Assembly (NCBI GenBank): GCA_000499405.2
Contig: HG738138.1
Span: 6,508,888-6,572,887, forward strand
Direction: 5' to 3'
Length of the DNA: 64,000 nt
Origin: Onchocerca volvulus
Lineage: Eukaryota > Nematoda > Chromadorea > Rhabditida > Onchocercidae
A program made the translations under genes and the position numbers. Below, piece after piece: positions 36,178-47,800 of the stretch (within the stretch, counting starts at the first letter, position 1; each line of letters opens with the position of its first letter). The notes beneath the pieces were generated by a model, which was not told the origin of the DNA, did no database searches, and was given only the letters and a program-made list of their open reading frames with translations.

Positions 36178-39100
36178 ATTTTCAGCACGCACATACTGTA
36201 TTAAAAGCATTCCTAAATTTTAAGCCATTGTGATGTGATTTGGCCAAGTAATTTTTTTTTTCTTTTTTTTTTTTTTTTTTTTTTAGTAACCATTTTGGGA
36301 TAATGAATGGGACAGCATCTGCTAGTTTTTTTCTTTTCCGTGTGACTAATTTTGAAAAGCAATACTTAACATCTTTATTGCTGCAAAACGTGACATTTTA
36401 CACCTTGATAGAATGCTTAATTCACATTAATATGATTTGCTTCGCTGTTTTAAAAAGCAGTTTAGAAAATTCTTGAATTCATTACTTTCATAGTTGAAAT
36501 CTGGATTAAAATAGCTTAGTAACTTCCAATGAAATACTAAACTCTTCAGCATATTTCATGTAGAGCTATGTAAGGCAAAATAATTTCAATACAAAACAAG
36601 TAGAAAAACAATCCTCTGAAGGAAACTACAAACGATGCTTCGGTTCCATTAACAGTACAGAAGAAAAAATACTGACTAATGAAGATATTGAAATTGTATT
36701 GATTTTTTTCTGCTGGTTATAAAGATCAGCTACATGTATTTGTCCAGACATCACAGTTAAATAATTAACCGCTGTCGGGTTCCTTTTTCATGAACCGAAT
36801 ACATATTTCAATATTTAAATGGTTTATTCGGTTAAAAATCTGTGCAGAAGCTACACATCATACTTTTCCAATCACTCTTAGAAATTTCTGCAATTTAATG
36901 TGCGATGGCATTAATGCAGTTAAATTTCATTTCAATTTATTAACGGTGCACTTTGAATACAGTACAGAGACTTGCAATTAGATGCAGTTAGATGGCACAT
37001 CTGACTTCATCTTAGAATAAAACATTGAGTTAAACACTTAGCTAATATTATTAATTGCTTCACAAATATTTCAAAATCTGTGTGACGCGAACGAATCTTT
37101 TATTCTCTATGTCTACTTGTGACTCATTCTTTTGGAGAATAAATGTTCAATGATAAAAAACCTGAGTCTGTAAAAACTTTGCAAAAAAGAAAATGGATCA
37201 CTTAGCAGCAAGTAATAACATTATTTTTGATAAAGTTAATCAAAGGAATTCAGATTCCTTAATGCCAACTAATGATATTCTGGATCGCTTGCACTACTTT
37301 CTCTTCATCCACATTGATTTCCAAGTTGTTTCCTGTCTAAATTTGATATCCTCATACTTAGGGAAGATAAAAAGCTCTCTGACCGCCCATTTTCTGAAGT
37401 ATAGACTGGTCTGCTTCTACTTTCATACCATTCATAAGTCAATAGATATTTGATTCTCATTTTTAGGCAGAGGTAGAGTCGGCTTAAAGCCAAGCCAAGA
37501 TGAGAGAATCAATCAAAAAAAGAAAAACGAAAGACCTTAGAACTGCTTCAAGAAGATTAAACAACTGTTTTCGGATGGCGCCCTCATTTGTAAAATAATG
37601 TTCGTCTTTTGCATAGTTTTCACTGCAAAACTATTTCAAGTCCTCTCTCCAGCCTTCTGCTTCGATATCCCAATTTAGTTTGCTCTTGCTCTTTGTTTAT
37701 TCGTTACCATACATCTTTTCTTCTCCAATTGCAATTAATCACATTATTTATTATCTCTCACTGATTAACATAAATGTTAATAAGCTTTTGCGGCTGTAGT
37801 TACGCATATCTTCAAGCTTCTTCCATAGTCTTCATATTTGAAGGTTAAAATAACATTTTCACAAATTTTCATCTCTAAGGAAAAAAAAAGGACTGGGCAT
37901 GTAGCATGTAATCATTTATTCGCAATCCGACAGAATGGGATATTTTGAATATTGTTAAAAAACTTCAATAAGTAGCTCTATAGCCACGTAAAAACGAATT
38001 CATCAATTTTAAATAATTTTCATACTTATAATTTAAAAGATTGAAAGATAAATGTACTAAATGATATGCTGCAGTTGTGACTGTGCTATTTAAATAGCAC
38101 GTTCCAAACAAATATTTTTCATCTTTGAAGAGCTGCATTTTTTATCGTGGCGTAACTGCAGGGATAAATCAAGTTGAAGAAGGTTCACGATTCCTCGAAA
38201 AAGGCTCAAGATACCAGTCCCTTATATTAGTTCAGTTGGCAAGCTTTAAGAATTCTAGGAAATGGATGGAATTTAATGAATGGAAATGTTGCAGTAACTA
38301 CTGTTTAATAATGGAATTAAATTGGTGTTGGTCTGTTTAATTTTAGGCAAACTTTGGTGAAATACCACTGTGCAGATTTTACGATAATTTGAATGTGGAT
38401 GATTTGAGATGAAATTATTTTGCAATATAATAGACCGCGATTAATTATTTCCAATGTAAGCCAGACTATGGATAGATTTGCGCTAAATATATATCAGTTC
38501 TACTGTTCTTATCATCATCAACAACATTCACGGAAATAGCAGCAGAAATAGAGCAGTAACAGACAGAGCATACTGATAGATTGCTTAGGTTTGAACACAG
38601 TTTATCTTAGCCTCCCCTATTTCAGCGCAGCCTTTTTCGAAAATTTCGAACTACTTGGTGCCTCTGTGTTATTTGAACATTTGAACAGCTGTTATAAACT
38701 GCACCCCAACTTGAAATTTTTAAGTTTTAACTGGTTGAGCATCAGCTTTGCTTTCACCTTTGGTTTTCTTCCATTTTATCTCGCCCGACTTCTTTTTTAC
38801 TATTGCATAAATTTCTGTAAATTGCTAATCTGCTTCTTATTTCATTCCAAGAAAGAATTTTTTTGATATCGTTTTCCTGAAATCGAAAGTTGGTTTCTAT
38901 ATAAAGGAATCATAATTTAGGTAACGAGGAACAAATAATATTATGTTTGCATTTAACTGAAGTTTAAACATTTTTGTTCTACCTCATTATTTATCTTTTA
39001 CTCTACTTTTCTCATCAAATTGTTCAGTCCTATTTATTTTTACTGTATTACTATGTGTTTGATTCTTCCTTCACCACAATATCAATATAACAGGACTACC

Positions 39101-41918
39101 CGGACACTCAACAGAATAGATGCCGTAGGTCCGCGGTGTAGCAGATTCAAATGAACACCAGCCTTTTGTTTGTGAACCTCAATGCCTTTATTCAATTCAA
39201 ATGTGTATTCAGTTAGCCTATTGATGAGGCTGGCTATCAACAGAAAGTTTTCTAAGATAATTTTAATATAATTGAAGTTATCAATTTATAGTATTTTGAC
39301 CCGATCAATACTTAAAGCACCAAACATGGATATTAAATGATACAACTAACGGTAATTTAAACCAATTTCCTTGAAGGAATTCTTGATTGATGTAATTTAT
39401 TCCTAAACTCATTGCATCACTGCTGAATCGAATCAAATTAAGTTTCTTGGAATTATTTAATATATGTAAAACTTTAATTTTGTCTTTGAAATGGAATTCA
39501 ATTGCTTGCCGTTCTTGGCTTTGAATAATCTCGAAATCGTTTGTGTTGGTAGTGACATCCACACTAATGTCTAAGCCTCTGCGTATTTTGTTCTCATTCT
39601 TTCATTCAAAAATTTATCTGTGTGAAGGAAATTTAATACCATGTGTCGAATCTGAAAGGATCTTGAAAGTCATAATACTGAACAAAATGTCATTAGGAAC
39701 AAGGAAGTTTTGTAATAAATTATGATCCATGTAACAAAAAAAAGAAAGCATCAAATAATGAGAAATAGTTCTGAAAATGAGAATTTTCAACTTTCGCTTA
39801 CAAACAAATCACCTACGGTTCTAGTATTTTTAATATTTACTACGAAATTTTTTTATTGAACAAAAAAATTCATTAGCCTGATTTATTGCAGTACTTTTAG
39901 AAATCTTCATTTGAAAGAAGACGGAGAGTGAGTTAGACTAGAAGTGTAACTAAAAAAGAAACTAAAAAAGAAAACAAGTTCAAGAACATCTCACTAAAGA
40001 ATTCTGTTTCTCCTTAGAATGATTCACCGCTGTTTAGAATAGTCGTGTGAATATTTTGCATAGAAAGAGAGAGAGAGGGAGAAAGAGAGAGAGAGAGATC
40101 TAATTTCCCCAACTCACAAAATTCCAGGAAGGTGGTTTTTTTCTTGTCATTTATGAAACATTCGAGATTGATATTATACTCAGCGTATGGTCTGTTCCAG
40201 ATGTTGGTTCTTTCAATCAAGATGCGGCGCTCTTTATGCAGGCGCATATTTGCCATACTTTTCCGCTCAAAAAACACGTAAAGTTGAGTGTGATTCATCA
40301 GTGACTCGTTTTTGGTTTAAAACTTCACTGATCTCTCAGTAATCTGCATTTTCAATCAGTGACTCCTCCTTGCTTCACTTCTCGCTAGCTAACTTGAAAT
40401 CGAGTGAAATGGTTTCCAGAACAACTAACTACATTGCACCTGATTACTTTTTGTATGAAACAGCATTCACCTCAAAACATTGTCAATATTTATCACAAAA
40501 AAATCTGTTATTCAACAATTTACTGAATATCATGTAAACAAAAATTAATTCAAAAAAAAAATTGATTCTTCTTCGTGAAGATCTGTTTTCAATTGACAAG
40601 TCTCAAAACCTGCTTTCATCAATCTTCTTATTCCCGTCTTTCCTTATAACTAAAAACTTCTGGAGCTTTGCTCTCATCACTATTTATAAGTAATGTACCA
40701 TTCTAAGATCGAAAAGCATTTAAAAAAGCTTAGTTTTGCTCAACACAACTTGACAACTAACGTGATATCATTTCGGATGAGTGAAAATGTTAATGCCTGT
40801 ATTTTACCTATCGAGTAATTTGGGGCTGAATATTTCTGTAGAAGAAAGTACGAATAATTCAGTGTGTTCATGTTTTCCAGCTTGCAGAATTTATAGCCTG
40901 TTGCTAAGTGGATCAGTCAATTCAAAATAGAATTCCGAACAGGTTGAGAATTACTTTTGTTTTTACAAGTATCTAGATATTATGCTGGTTAAAAAAGTGA
41001 TATGATCGGCTTATCGTACGGAAATGATGCGTTTGGAAAATGTTACAATGCAATAATGCTTTTATCCTTCCAAAAAAAATAAGACGGTGGCTTTCATAGT
41101 AGTATACATTGGCTCCAAAAAGCTATAATTGATGATATAATAATTATTTACCTCCACAATACCAGAATTGTTGACTTTCGCAGTTATTGAATGGTTTTTA
41201 ATAGTCTGTGCAATACGATTCGCTTATAGATGACATGGTATATATATATTTTTTTTTTTTTGCTTGATATTCCTCCATTCTTTTAACTGTAATCAGCCTA
41301 CAATCAAAAATAAAATTGCAACAAAAGGATTTTTGAACTAAGAGATAAAACATAAAGCAAGTAATGCAAATACATTTTTTAAATACTTCTTTCACAATGT
41401 CCGCCTTGATAACTTTAACATCGTTAATAACATTAATCAGCAAAACTTTGTTACAACATGAAAAACTTTAATGGATTCACAAGGTTTTTCCAAATTTTTA
41501 ACTTCGGATGGTGACGAATAACATTTTTCATTATCTTCAAGTTGTTACTGCTAATAAATTAAAAAAAAATCAAAAACACATTTTGAAATTTTGAGTTTCG
41601 AGTTTTGAGCTTAAAGTTTATCCCATAAGCGAATATTCCTGCGAAGAACTTGCTTATGTCTAAAAGCTTAAAGCAAGTTGAAGAGGCGGTTGGATAAGCC
41701 ATCTTAGTTTGGAAATGAATTCAATTTAAAAAACTTGAAACAGTCTGTCCATTTTTCTCTCGATGGGTCGAATTCATACATATATGCTTTAGCAATTCTT
41801 GCTATTCTTGTCGTAATAGCTCATTATAGTACTGAATCAATTTCATGTTTAAATGATTATAAATTGAAACACTCGGAGTGAAAGGAAGTTTCAGTTTCAA
41901 AAACGTCGCTAATAATGA
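36178..41918. other. Gene-free DNA with simple repeats
   Basis: I recognise no exon. There is a long T-rich tract at about 36250-36285 and a GA-rich tract at 40063-40098. A TGTCGGG word at 36774-36780 lacks the rest of the LTR start. Open frames such as 38591-38866 begin with TTG and show no domain. Confidence 0.5.
40063..40098. repeat. (GA)n-rich simple repeat
   Basis: An imperfect run of alternating G and A broken by GGGAGAAA. It explains the low-complexity Ser-Leu stretch in the minus-strand frame there. Confidence 0.9.
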
Positions 41919-41961
41919 AATGAAATTCAGTGATCAAATTCAATGGTCTTATTTATTAAGG

Positions 41962-43325
41962 ATGACGACTCAGAGATTACGGATGATGTTTGTTGTGGCT
42001 GTGATTTTATCCTGTCTTGCTTTGAATGAAATCCAAGCAATGCGGATAAAACGAAGTGATGCGGGACAAGAAGAGCACAAGAATCAGACAGATGTAAATC
42101 ATGATGAGCATGACGAACATAGCCATGAACACCAAAACGATTCCAGCCATGAAAAACATGAACATCACAACTGTTCTGAAAGCCATGAAAGTCATAGCAA
42201 AGAACACCATGACGATGATCATCAGCACGGCAAGAAAATGCATTTTCACTGCAAATGCCGTCATCATCATGATAATGACACGGATAGTCACGAACATGAG
42301 CATGAACGTGCTCCTGAAAATGGCACAGAAACCCACGGAGATTATCACGAACATAAAGATATTCATGAACATCTGGGTAATCATTCAGAATATAATTCTG
42401 AGGAATGTCGATGCCACTGTCACTGTCCAAAACATAAAGGAAGCCATAATCACGATCAAGAACATATGAAACACAGAAAGAATGATCGTAAGGTGAGTGG
42501 TGAACACTGCCACTGTTTTTGTCATCAACATGACGATGACGACGAACACACAGGATCAAAGCAGAAGGAACACCACGACAAGAAGCATGGTGATATTAAA
42601 AGTTAGCATTCCATTTTTTAATAATATTCCGAATGTAAATTGCTTGATGTTGTTTTTACTTCATTTATAGTAATATCTATGTTTCTTTCTGCTTGAGAAA
42701 TCAAGGGCGAATGCTAAAATTTTTTTTATAATCAAAAAGTGCCTGGTTTTTGTGTAAATTTCAACCAAACAAATCAGTATAAATAGATGCGAAACTGGAG
42801 CTATTTGATATTAATAAATTTTTTCTTTTTCAGAAGAATCCGAAGAAAAAGAACTCAAGGAGGAAAAAGTAATTTTTTTACTGAATAATTTTTAACTACA
42901 AATCAGAATTGGTAAAAGTATTAACAAATGCATAAATTAAATATTAAGAATTGACTTAGAAAGCATCCAAGTGAAGATATCTTCCACAAAAATGGGAAAA
43001 ATAAAAGTTCATAATGAACTTCATATATAAGAGGGAATAGATTATCCCACTGAAATTTTTTCTGAAGATGTCTTTTCGTTTTTCTTTATTCTTAATCTTA
43101 ATTAACTTTAATTTTGAATTTTCAAAACCCTTTGTGGCCTATTCAAAGCCTAAAATTTTTTGTATTAATCAAACGATTTATTACAGAATCGGCAAACATG
43201 CTTTTTGAAAAAAACTCTTATAATGATTATTTTTCTCCATCTGTAAAGCAAAAACAAATTCTTGTACATATTTTTACAATTGTTTGTTTCAGCATCAAGA
43301 TCTGGTCATGAAACTATTGTTTTGA
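41962..43325 (+). CDS. Secreted histidine-rich Cys-His cluster protein (putative metal binder)
   Basis: The protein begins MTTQRLRMMFVVAVILSC and has a hydrophobic signal peptide probably cut after EIQA (residue 26), then RIKR, a possible furin site. The mature part is about 24% His (about 45 of 188 residues), with Asp/Glu-rich HEH repeats, six N-glycosylation sequons (NQT, NDS, NCS, NDT, NGT, NHS) and three Cys-His clusters: HFHCKCRHHH, CRCHCHCPKH and HCHCFCHQH. Such composition suggests binding of zinc, copper or haem outside the cell; this is inference and no family is recognised. Exon 1 (to 42601) could stop at 42604, but a donor at 42602 joins in frame to a 35-base exon (42834-42868) and then 43293-43325, giving 235 residues. 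Other possible starts are 41920 and 41983. TTTCAG at 41889-41894 could accept a spliced leader. Confidence 0.7.
42834..42868 (+). other. 35-base micro-exon of the His-rich gene
   Basis: A strong acceptor (TTTTTCTTTTTCAG) precedes it and GTAATT follows. It joins in phase to exon 1 and to a final exon at 43293. It would encode a charged tail, KESEEKELKEEK. Supported only by splice signals and phase. Confidence 0.5.
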
Positions 43326-46239
43326 AGTTTCAAACGCTGTAAAGTAAGTGTTTTTTTTTTTTTTTTTTTTTTTTAATTTTCAGCAACTATTTCCGAAATA
43401 ATTCATTGCACAAAATGGATGGCACTATATCTTTTTTGTAAAAAAATAGAAAGTAAGTAACTTTCAACTAAAAGTAGTTTCTGAAAAAAAGAAAGTTTTT
43501 TTCAAAAACTTTTTTTGTAAATAAGTAACTTTCAACCTTCCTTTCCAACCGATTGATGTGGTCATCCTTGATGTTACCAGTGCGATCGCTAAAACTGAGT
43601 GTACTAAGCGACTCCTGTGGGAACTCACACAACTAGCGTATGAGACACTTGTTGAAAAATCAGTTTGAAATGATTGTTGCTAACTTCTCGATTAACGAAG
43701 ATAAAAATTTCTGTTTTGCATTTACAAAAAGAACAGGCTATTGTTGTTTTTTAGTACCTTTAAAAGCTTTAAAAGCTGATATAATGACTAACATCAAATC
43801 CGACAAGCAAATGGTTTTTCATAAATGTCTTGGAAAGTGATTCAATGGAAAGCATTACTGGAAGTAAAAGTAAAAATTCAGGAATCTCTTATTTTTTTCA
43901 TAAAAGCGGGATTCATGTACTTCCCAAATGCATCTAGTGATACATTTTCGTATATATATCTATATGGTAGATATGGATTTAATCTGCAGTAATTTCTCAT
44001 AGTTTACTTTTCAGGAATGATTTAGCAGGCTACTACTCTGCTGAGAAATGTGCAGTTGTAAGAAAACTTCGAAACTAGTGGACTGTACCAAATATCTTCC
44101 AGAAATTTAATAAATAAAAATTTCATGTTTGTGGTTAATTTTCAAAGTTATTTTTGTCATTTATAATCTAAATACAATTTTAATTTATGACGAGCCTTTC
44201 AGGAAAATCATGATATTTGAAAAATGTTCTACATTTGATAGACTTCGTAGTAATTTTTTTTTTTTTTCTTTCTCAATAGGTTCATTTGCCACAAGAACTA
44301 TAAAATCACTTATCAAATAAATGCTGTATTTTTTAAAAAAATTAACTTTTTATTCAAATACATGATTCAAATGATGAACGGTAACTATTTTCCATATTGG
44401 TGATGTTCTCAAGTGCACTTACTGTTGTTAATAAATCATGCATATTTAAGATTGCTTAATAAAGAAAATTGTTGCTATCCGTCGGCAATATGTTAATCTA
44501 TAAAATTATTTAAGTGTCATATTGTCGCCATTGTCATAAATTAATAATTCATTACTTCGTGTAAACAGAATCCCATTCAATTTTTCAGTTTTGACAATGA
44601 AATTTCGCATTTTAGATTATCACTAACTATTGTGTCAATTTGTATTTCCAACATCGCAGGAAAAATGAAACTCATGCAGACCATGGCAAAGAAGCAAATT
44701 TCTCGTAAACAGTTGAATTAAAAAAATCCAATTGTAGAACTGACATTACTTAAGTTTAATTATATAAAAGAAAATAACCATTGTTAACCTTTAACGGAAA
44801 GCTGATTTTTCTTTGATAACATAAATTAGTTTCGCAATGTAGCATGCTTTTAAAGAGCCCTGAAGAGCTGAAATTTTCAGACAGTTATTCTATTCGATTC
44901 AGAAGACTAAAATAAGTAAGATTCAGAAAAAAGTAAGTGGATAAATGAATTGAAAAGACTTTCGCTTAGTTTTTTTTTTGCGAAAAAATAAGCAAGAAGT
45001 AGAAAACAAATATTGAATATACAGGATGAGTTACAAGGACTCAGTATTGAGAAAGTGAATAGCATTAAGTTAAGAAAAAAAAAAAATTTAATCACAAGCT
45101 TTATTTCTGCCCTATCTCTAACATAACACGCATATAATCCTGTACTCACAATATTAGTGTGAATCTCGATTCTTGCATCATCATCACTGTCGTCTCCAAT
45201 TTCATTTTGTTCATTGCTTACTTATTTTTAGTTAGGAAATCGCAACTAGTTTAATAGTATAAATGTATGCAACAATTTTCCTCAATTTTTTTCTCTCAGT
45301 ATTCACATTTCAGGCACCTCATTCGTCCCTCAAAAATAAAAAGGTGTAGGTGTAGAACAATGAGAAAAATTGGTAAACTCGCTAAATCTTTCCAAAAATT
45401 TGTAGCATTTTTTAACAAATACTTTGTAAAATCATTTTCTGAAAAAGAATTTAGTTGAAAATTACAGAAGAAGCCGTTGGTCATCACCAGTGGAACAGAG
45501 AAATCTATCCATTTTTCCAGAAAATTTATGGATTGAAAACTTTTCGATCCACAAAGTGCCAAAAATAGGATTAATAAGTTGCAAAATTCCGAATTTTTTG
45601 CTCACCTGTTTAAATTTCAATAATCTTTTCTAAACTGACAAATTAATTACGCGTGCCAGCAGCAACAAATTAGTAAATTAGAAAAACCGGCGTAACTTTT
45701 ACAGAAATGTGTAAATTATGTACACTACTGATAAGGCTATCATAATATTCAGTTTACCGGGTTATTAGACTGGTTAAATATTTATTGGTAGGAAAGAACA
45801 AAAGGTCATAATGATAAAAGAAATGGAAAAATCAGAAAGAAAGGAACGCGCACAATTTTTCCGAAAAGAAACAAAAAACTGTTTTTCTAATCATCCAAAG
45901 CAGCTTTCAAAGTTTGGATTCCGAACTTGTTCGGAAATTTCTAATTAACAGCTGGATGATTATGAAAAGTGACTACACTTTCATTTAAAATAAGAGAATC
46001 GAAGAAGAAAAAGAAAAGTGTATAAATTTTCCATGTAACTGTAAGTCTGGAATTGGTCATTTCTCGATAAATCTTGAAAATTCACAGTACTTTTCGTGAA
46101 AAAATCTGATTTCGAAGGTGGTTATATTAATTATTTGCAGAATAATCGTACAATAGGAAAACCAAAGAAAGCATGTATTACTTTTAAGGGCACGAAAACA
46201 GCTTTTTCTTTTTTTTTTTTTTTTGAGGGGAGAGGAGGG
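43326..46239. other. Gene-free DNA with poly(T) and a short direct repeat
   Basis: A long poly(T) run lies at about 43350-43374. AAGTAACTTTCAAC occurs twice, near 43456 and 43524. AATAAA words at 44109-44118 could end the His-rich transcript. Overlapping opposite frames at 45267-45562 show no domain. Confidence 0.5.
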
Positions 46240-47800
46240 GTTTAAGATCTGGAACTCTAACAATAAAATTCGAATTTCTATCAATTTTAGACAGGACTGG
46301 GAAATTTCTGCCAGTAAGAAAGTGACATTGAAAAGTATTGTATTTATAAGATACATGAAAGTTTCAAGTGATTATGAGTATACCAAATATTTAAAACCTG
46401 AATTATCTGATTTCTTATCTAAAAAGGATGTCTTATTAGCAGTAAGAGACTAAGACACTGCTCCAGAATATTTTAATTTTATAAGAAAGGTTCTAATTGA
46501 TAAATTGGGCAAATCACTTATCATGAAAAAGTGGCTTTATAATGAATTATACTCCATCAAAAGAAATGATTAGGGATGGAAGATAACTACTGAAGGGACG
46601 GAAAGAATATTTTGACAGTTAGAGGTGCTATAAGCGAAAATCTGGAACATTCTAGCGTTGGAATTCGAAATTTTTATTGAATGTAAATCACCGGCATGAA
46701 TCATGGATAGAGTTTATCAATTAAAATCGGAACAAGAAACTGGAATGTGACCAAACTCCGACATTTCTTGGCAGAATTGATCCGAAGGAACGAAAAGTAA
46801 TCGAGGAATCAAGTCCTTAGCCGAGAAAAAGGATCTGTCGAACGAAAAACAAATGAAATTTCTGTCTTAGTTATGGCAAATCAAACAAAAACGAGTGGTA
46901 CTGACTAATTCCAAAAGAAACTACCAGAAATAGTAAGAAAGGAAAATTTTGTGCATTCTGCAATAAAAATCACTGGGATAACGAGTGCAAATTTATCCCG
47001 CATTAAAACAAAAGAAAAAAAAAAAAAACAGAATGTCTGAAAAAGGGTAATACCTATTGTAGCTATCTCCATAAAGGACATACTACTAATAACTGCACTA
47101 GAAAAAACGTTTTATGTTTCTATTGCAAAGTACTCATAACACACAGATTTATATTTTAGCATCGAAATATAAGGATAGCTCACAAACTGATGGCTAAGAA
47201 AAGGAAAGTTGGGTTCGACAACGACAATAAATTCAATAACTGGAAAAAAAAATTTCAAAAAAGTAAACGAATCTTACTTTTATGCAAAGAAATCAACGCA
47301 ATCACTTCAAACAACCCAAAAACTGAACAAAAAGCTTTGGCACTATTCGACATCGGTTTGCAGTTGCCATTCATATATAAGAATTTAGTGGATCGATTGA
47401 ATTGAATTTTTAAAGAATCGACGAACAACTGCTAAGAATCGCTTCACTTGATAATAAGACACGAAAGACCTGCCTTACCATCGAAGCAGAAATCGGAATA
47501 AAAATTAGGAAAAAGGAAATTATATTGTATGAGACAAACATGATGGACTATGTAACAAATGAGCGGTAAGTAGTTAAACTGGATAAAAAGGGATTGTCAT
47601 TCATAACAAAACAAGGTCAACTAAATGGTCGTAAGAGTTACTGGAAATAACCTGATATACTCATTGGAGCAAATTACTTTGTTAAATTTATCCAACTAGA
47701 TGAGGTTCAGAATCTAAGATTAGGATTCTTTTTACTGCACATAAATTTACTTTCACTGCACTTTCTGTAATAATGCTATAAATTAAAAAAAAAGGAGCAA
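46240..47800 (+). pseudogene. Broken BEL/Pao gag-peptidase, copy 2
   Basis: A diverged second copy of the element at 31-36 kb. It holds the gag segment LYNELYSIKRND (about 46535-46570), Cys-rich zinc-knuckle remnants (47034-47130, with YCSYLHKGHTTNNC), and an aspartic-peptidase core reading ALALFDIGLQLPF. In that core the normal Asp-Thr/Ser-Gly active-site triplet has become Asp-Ile-Gly. The MMDY segment (47541) and the ILIGANYFVKFIQLDEVQ block (about 47659-47712) follow. Stops and frameshifts break it throughout, so it is inactive. No LTR was found on either side, and no reverse transcriptase or integrase follows. Confidence 0.75.
47190..47405 (+). pseudogene. Peptidase-domain piece of copy 2
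   Basis: The longest open piece (71 codons) of the decayed element. It contains the altered catalytic triplet Asp-Ile-Gly (FDIGLQLPFI) in the retropepsin-like domain of BEL/Pao pol. A stop after NLVDRLN cuts it; similar sequence continues out of frame. Confidence 0.65.

Noticed and set aside
36774..36780. TGTCGGG as a possible 3' LTR start of the 31-36 kb element
   Set aside because: The match stops after seven bases, and no TATA or LTR body follows.
38591..38866. 91-codon hydrophobic frame
   Set aside because: TTG start, Phe/Leu-rich because of T-rich DNA, no domain or splice sites.
41927..42559. Long minus-strand open frames (210 and 125 codons) opposite the His-rich gene
   Set aside because: They mirror the repetitive CAT/GAT codons of the His-rich gene and have no domain or splice context.
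45267..45562. Opposing open frames of 63 and 88 codons
   Set aside because: They are mutual shadows with no recognised domain.
45651..45700. GCGTGCCAGCAGCAAC, resembling the 530-loop of small-subunit rRNA
   Set aside because: Only about 12-14 bases match; the flanks do not look like any rRNA, mitochondrial or bacterial.
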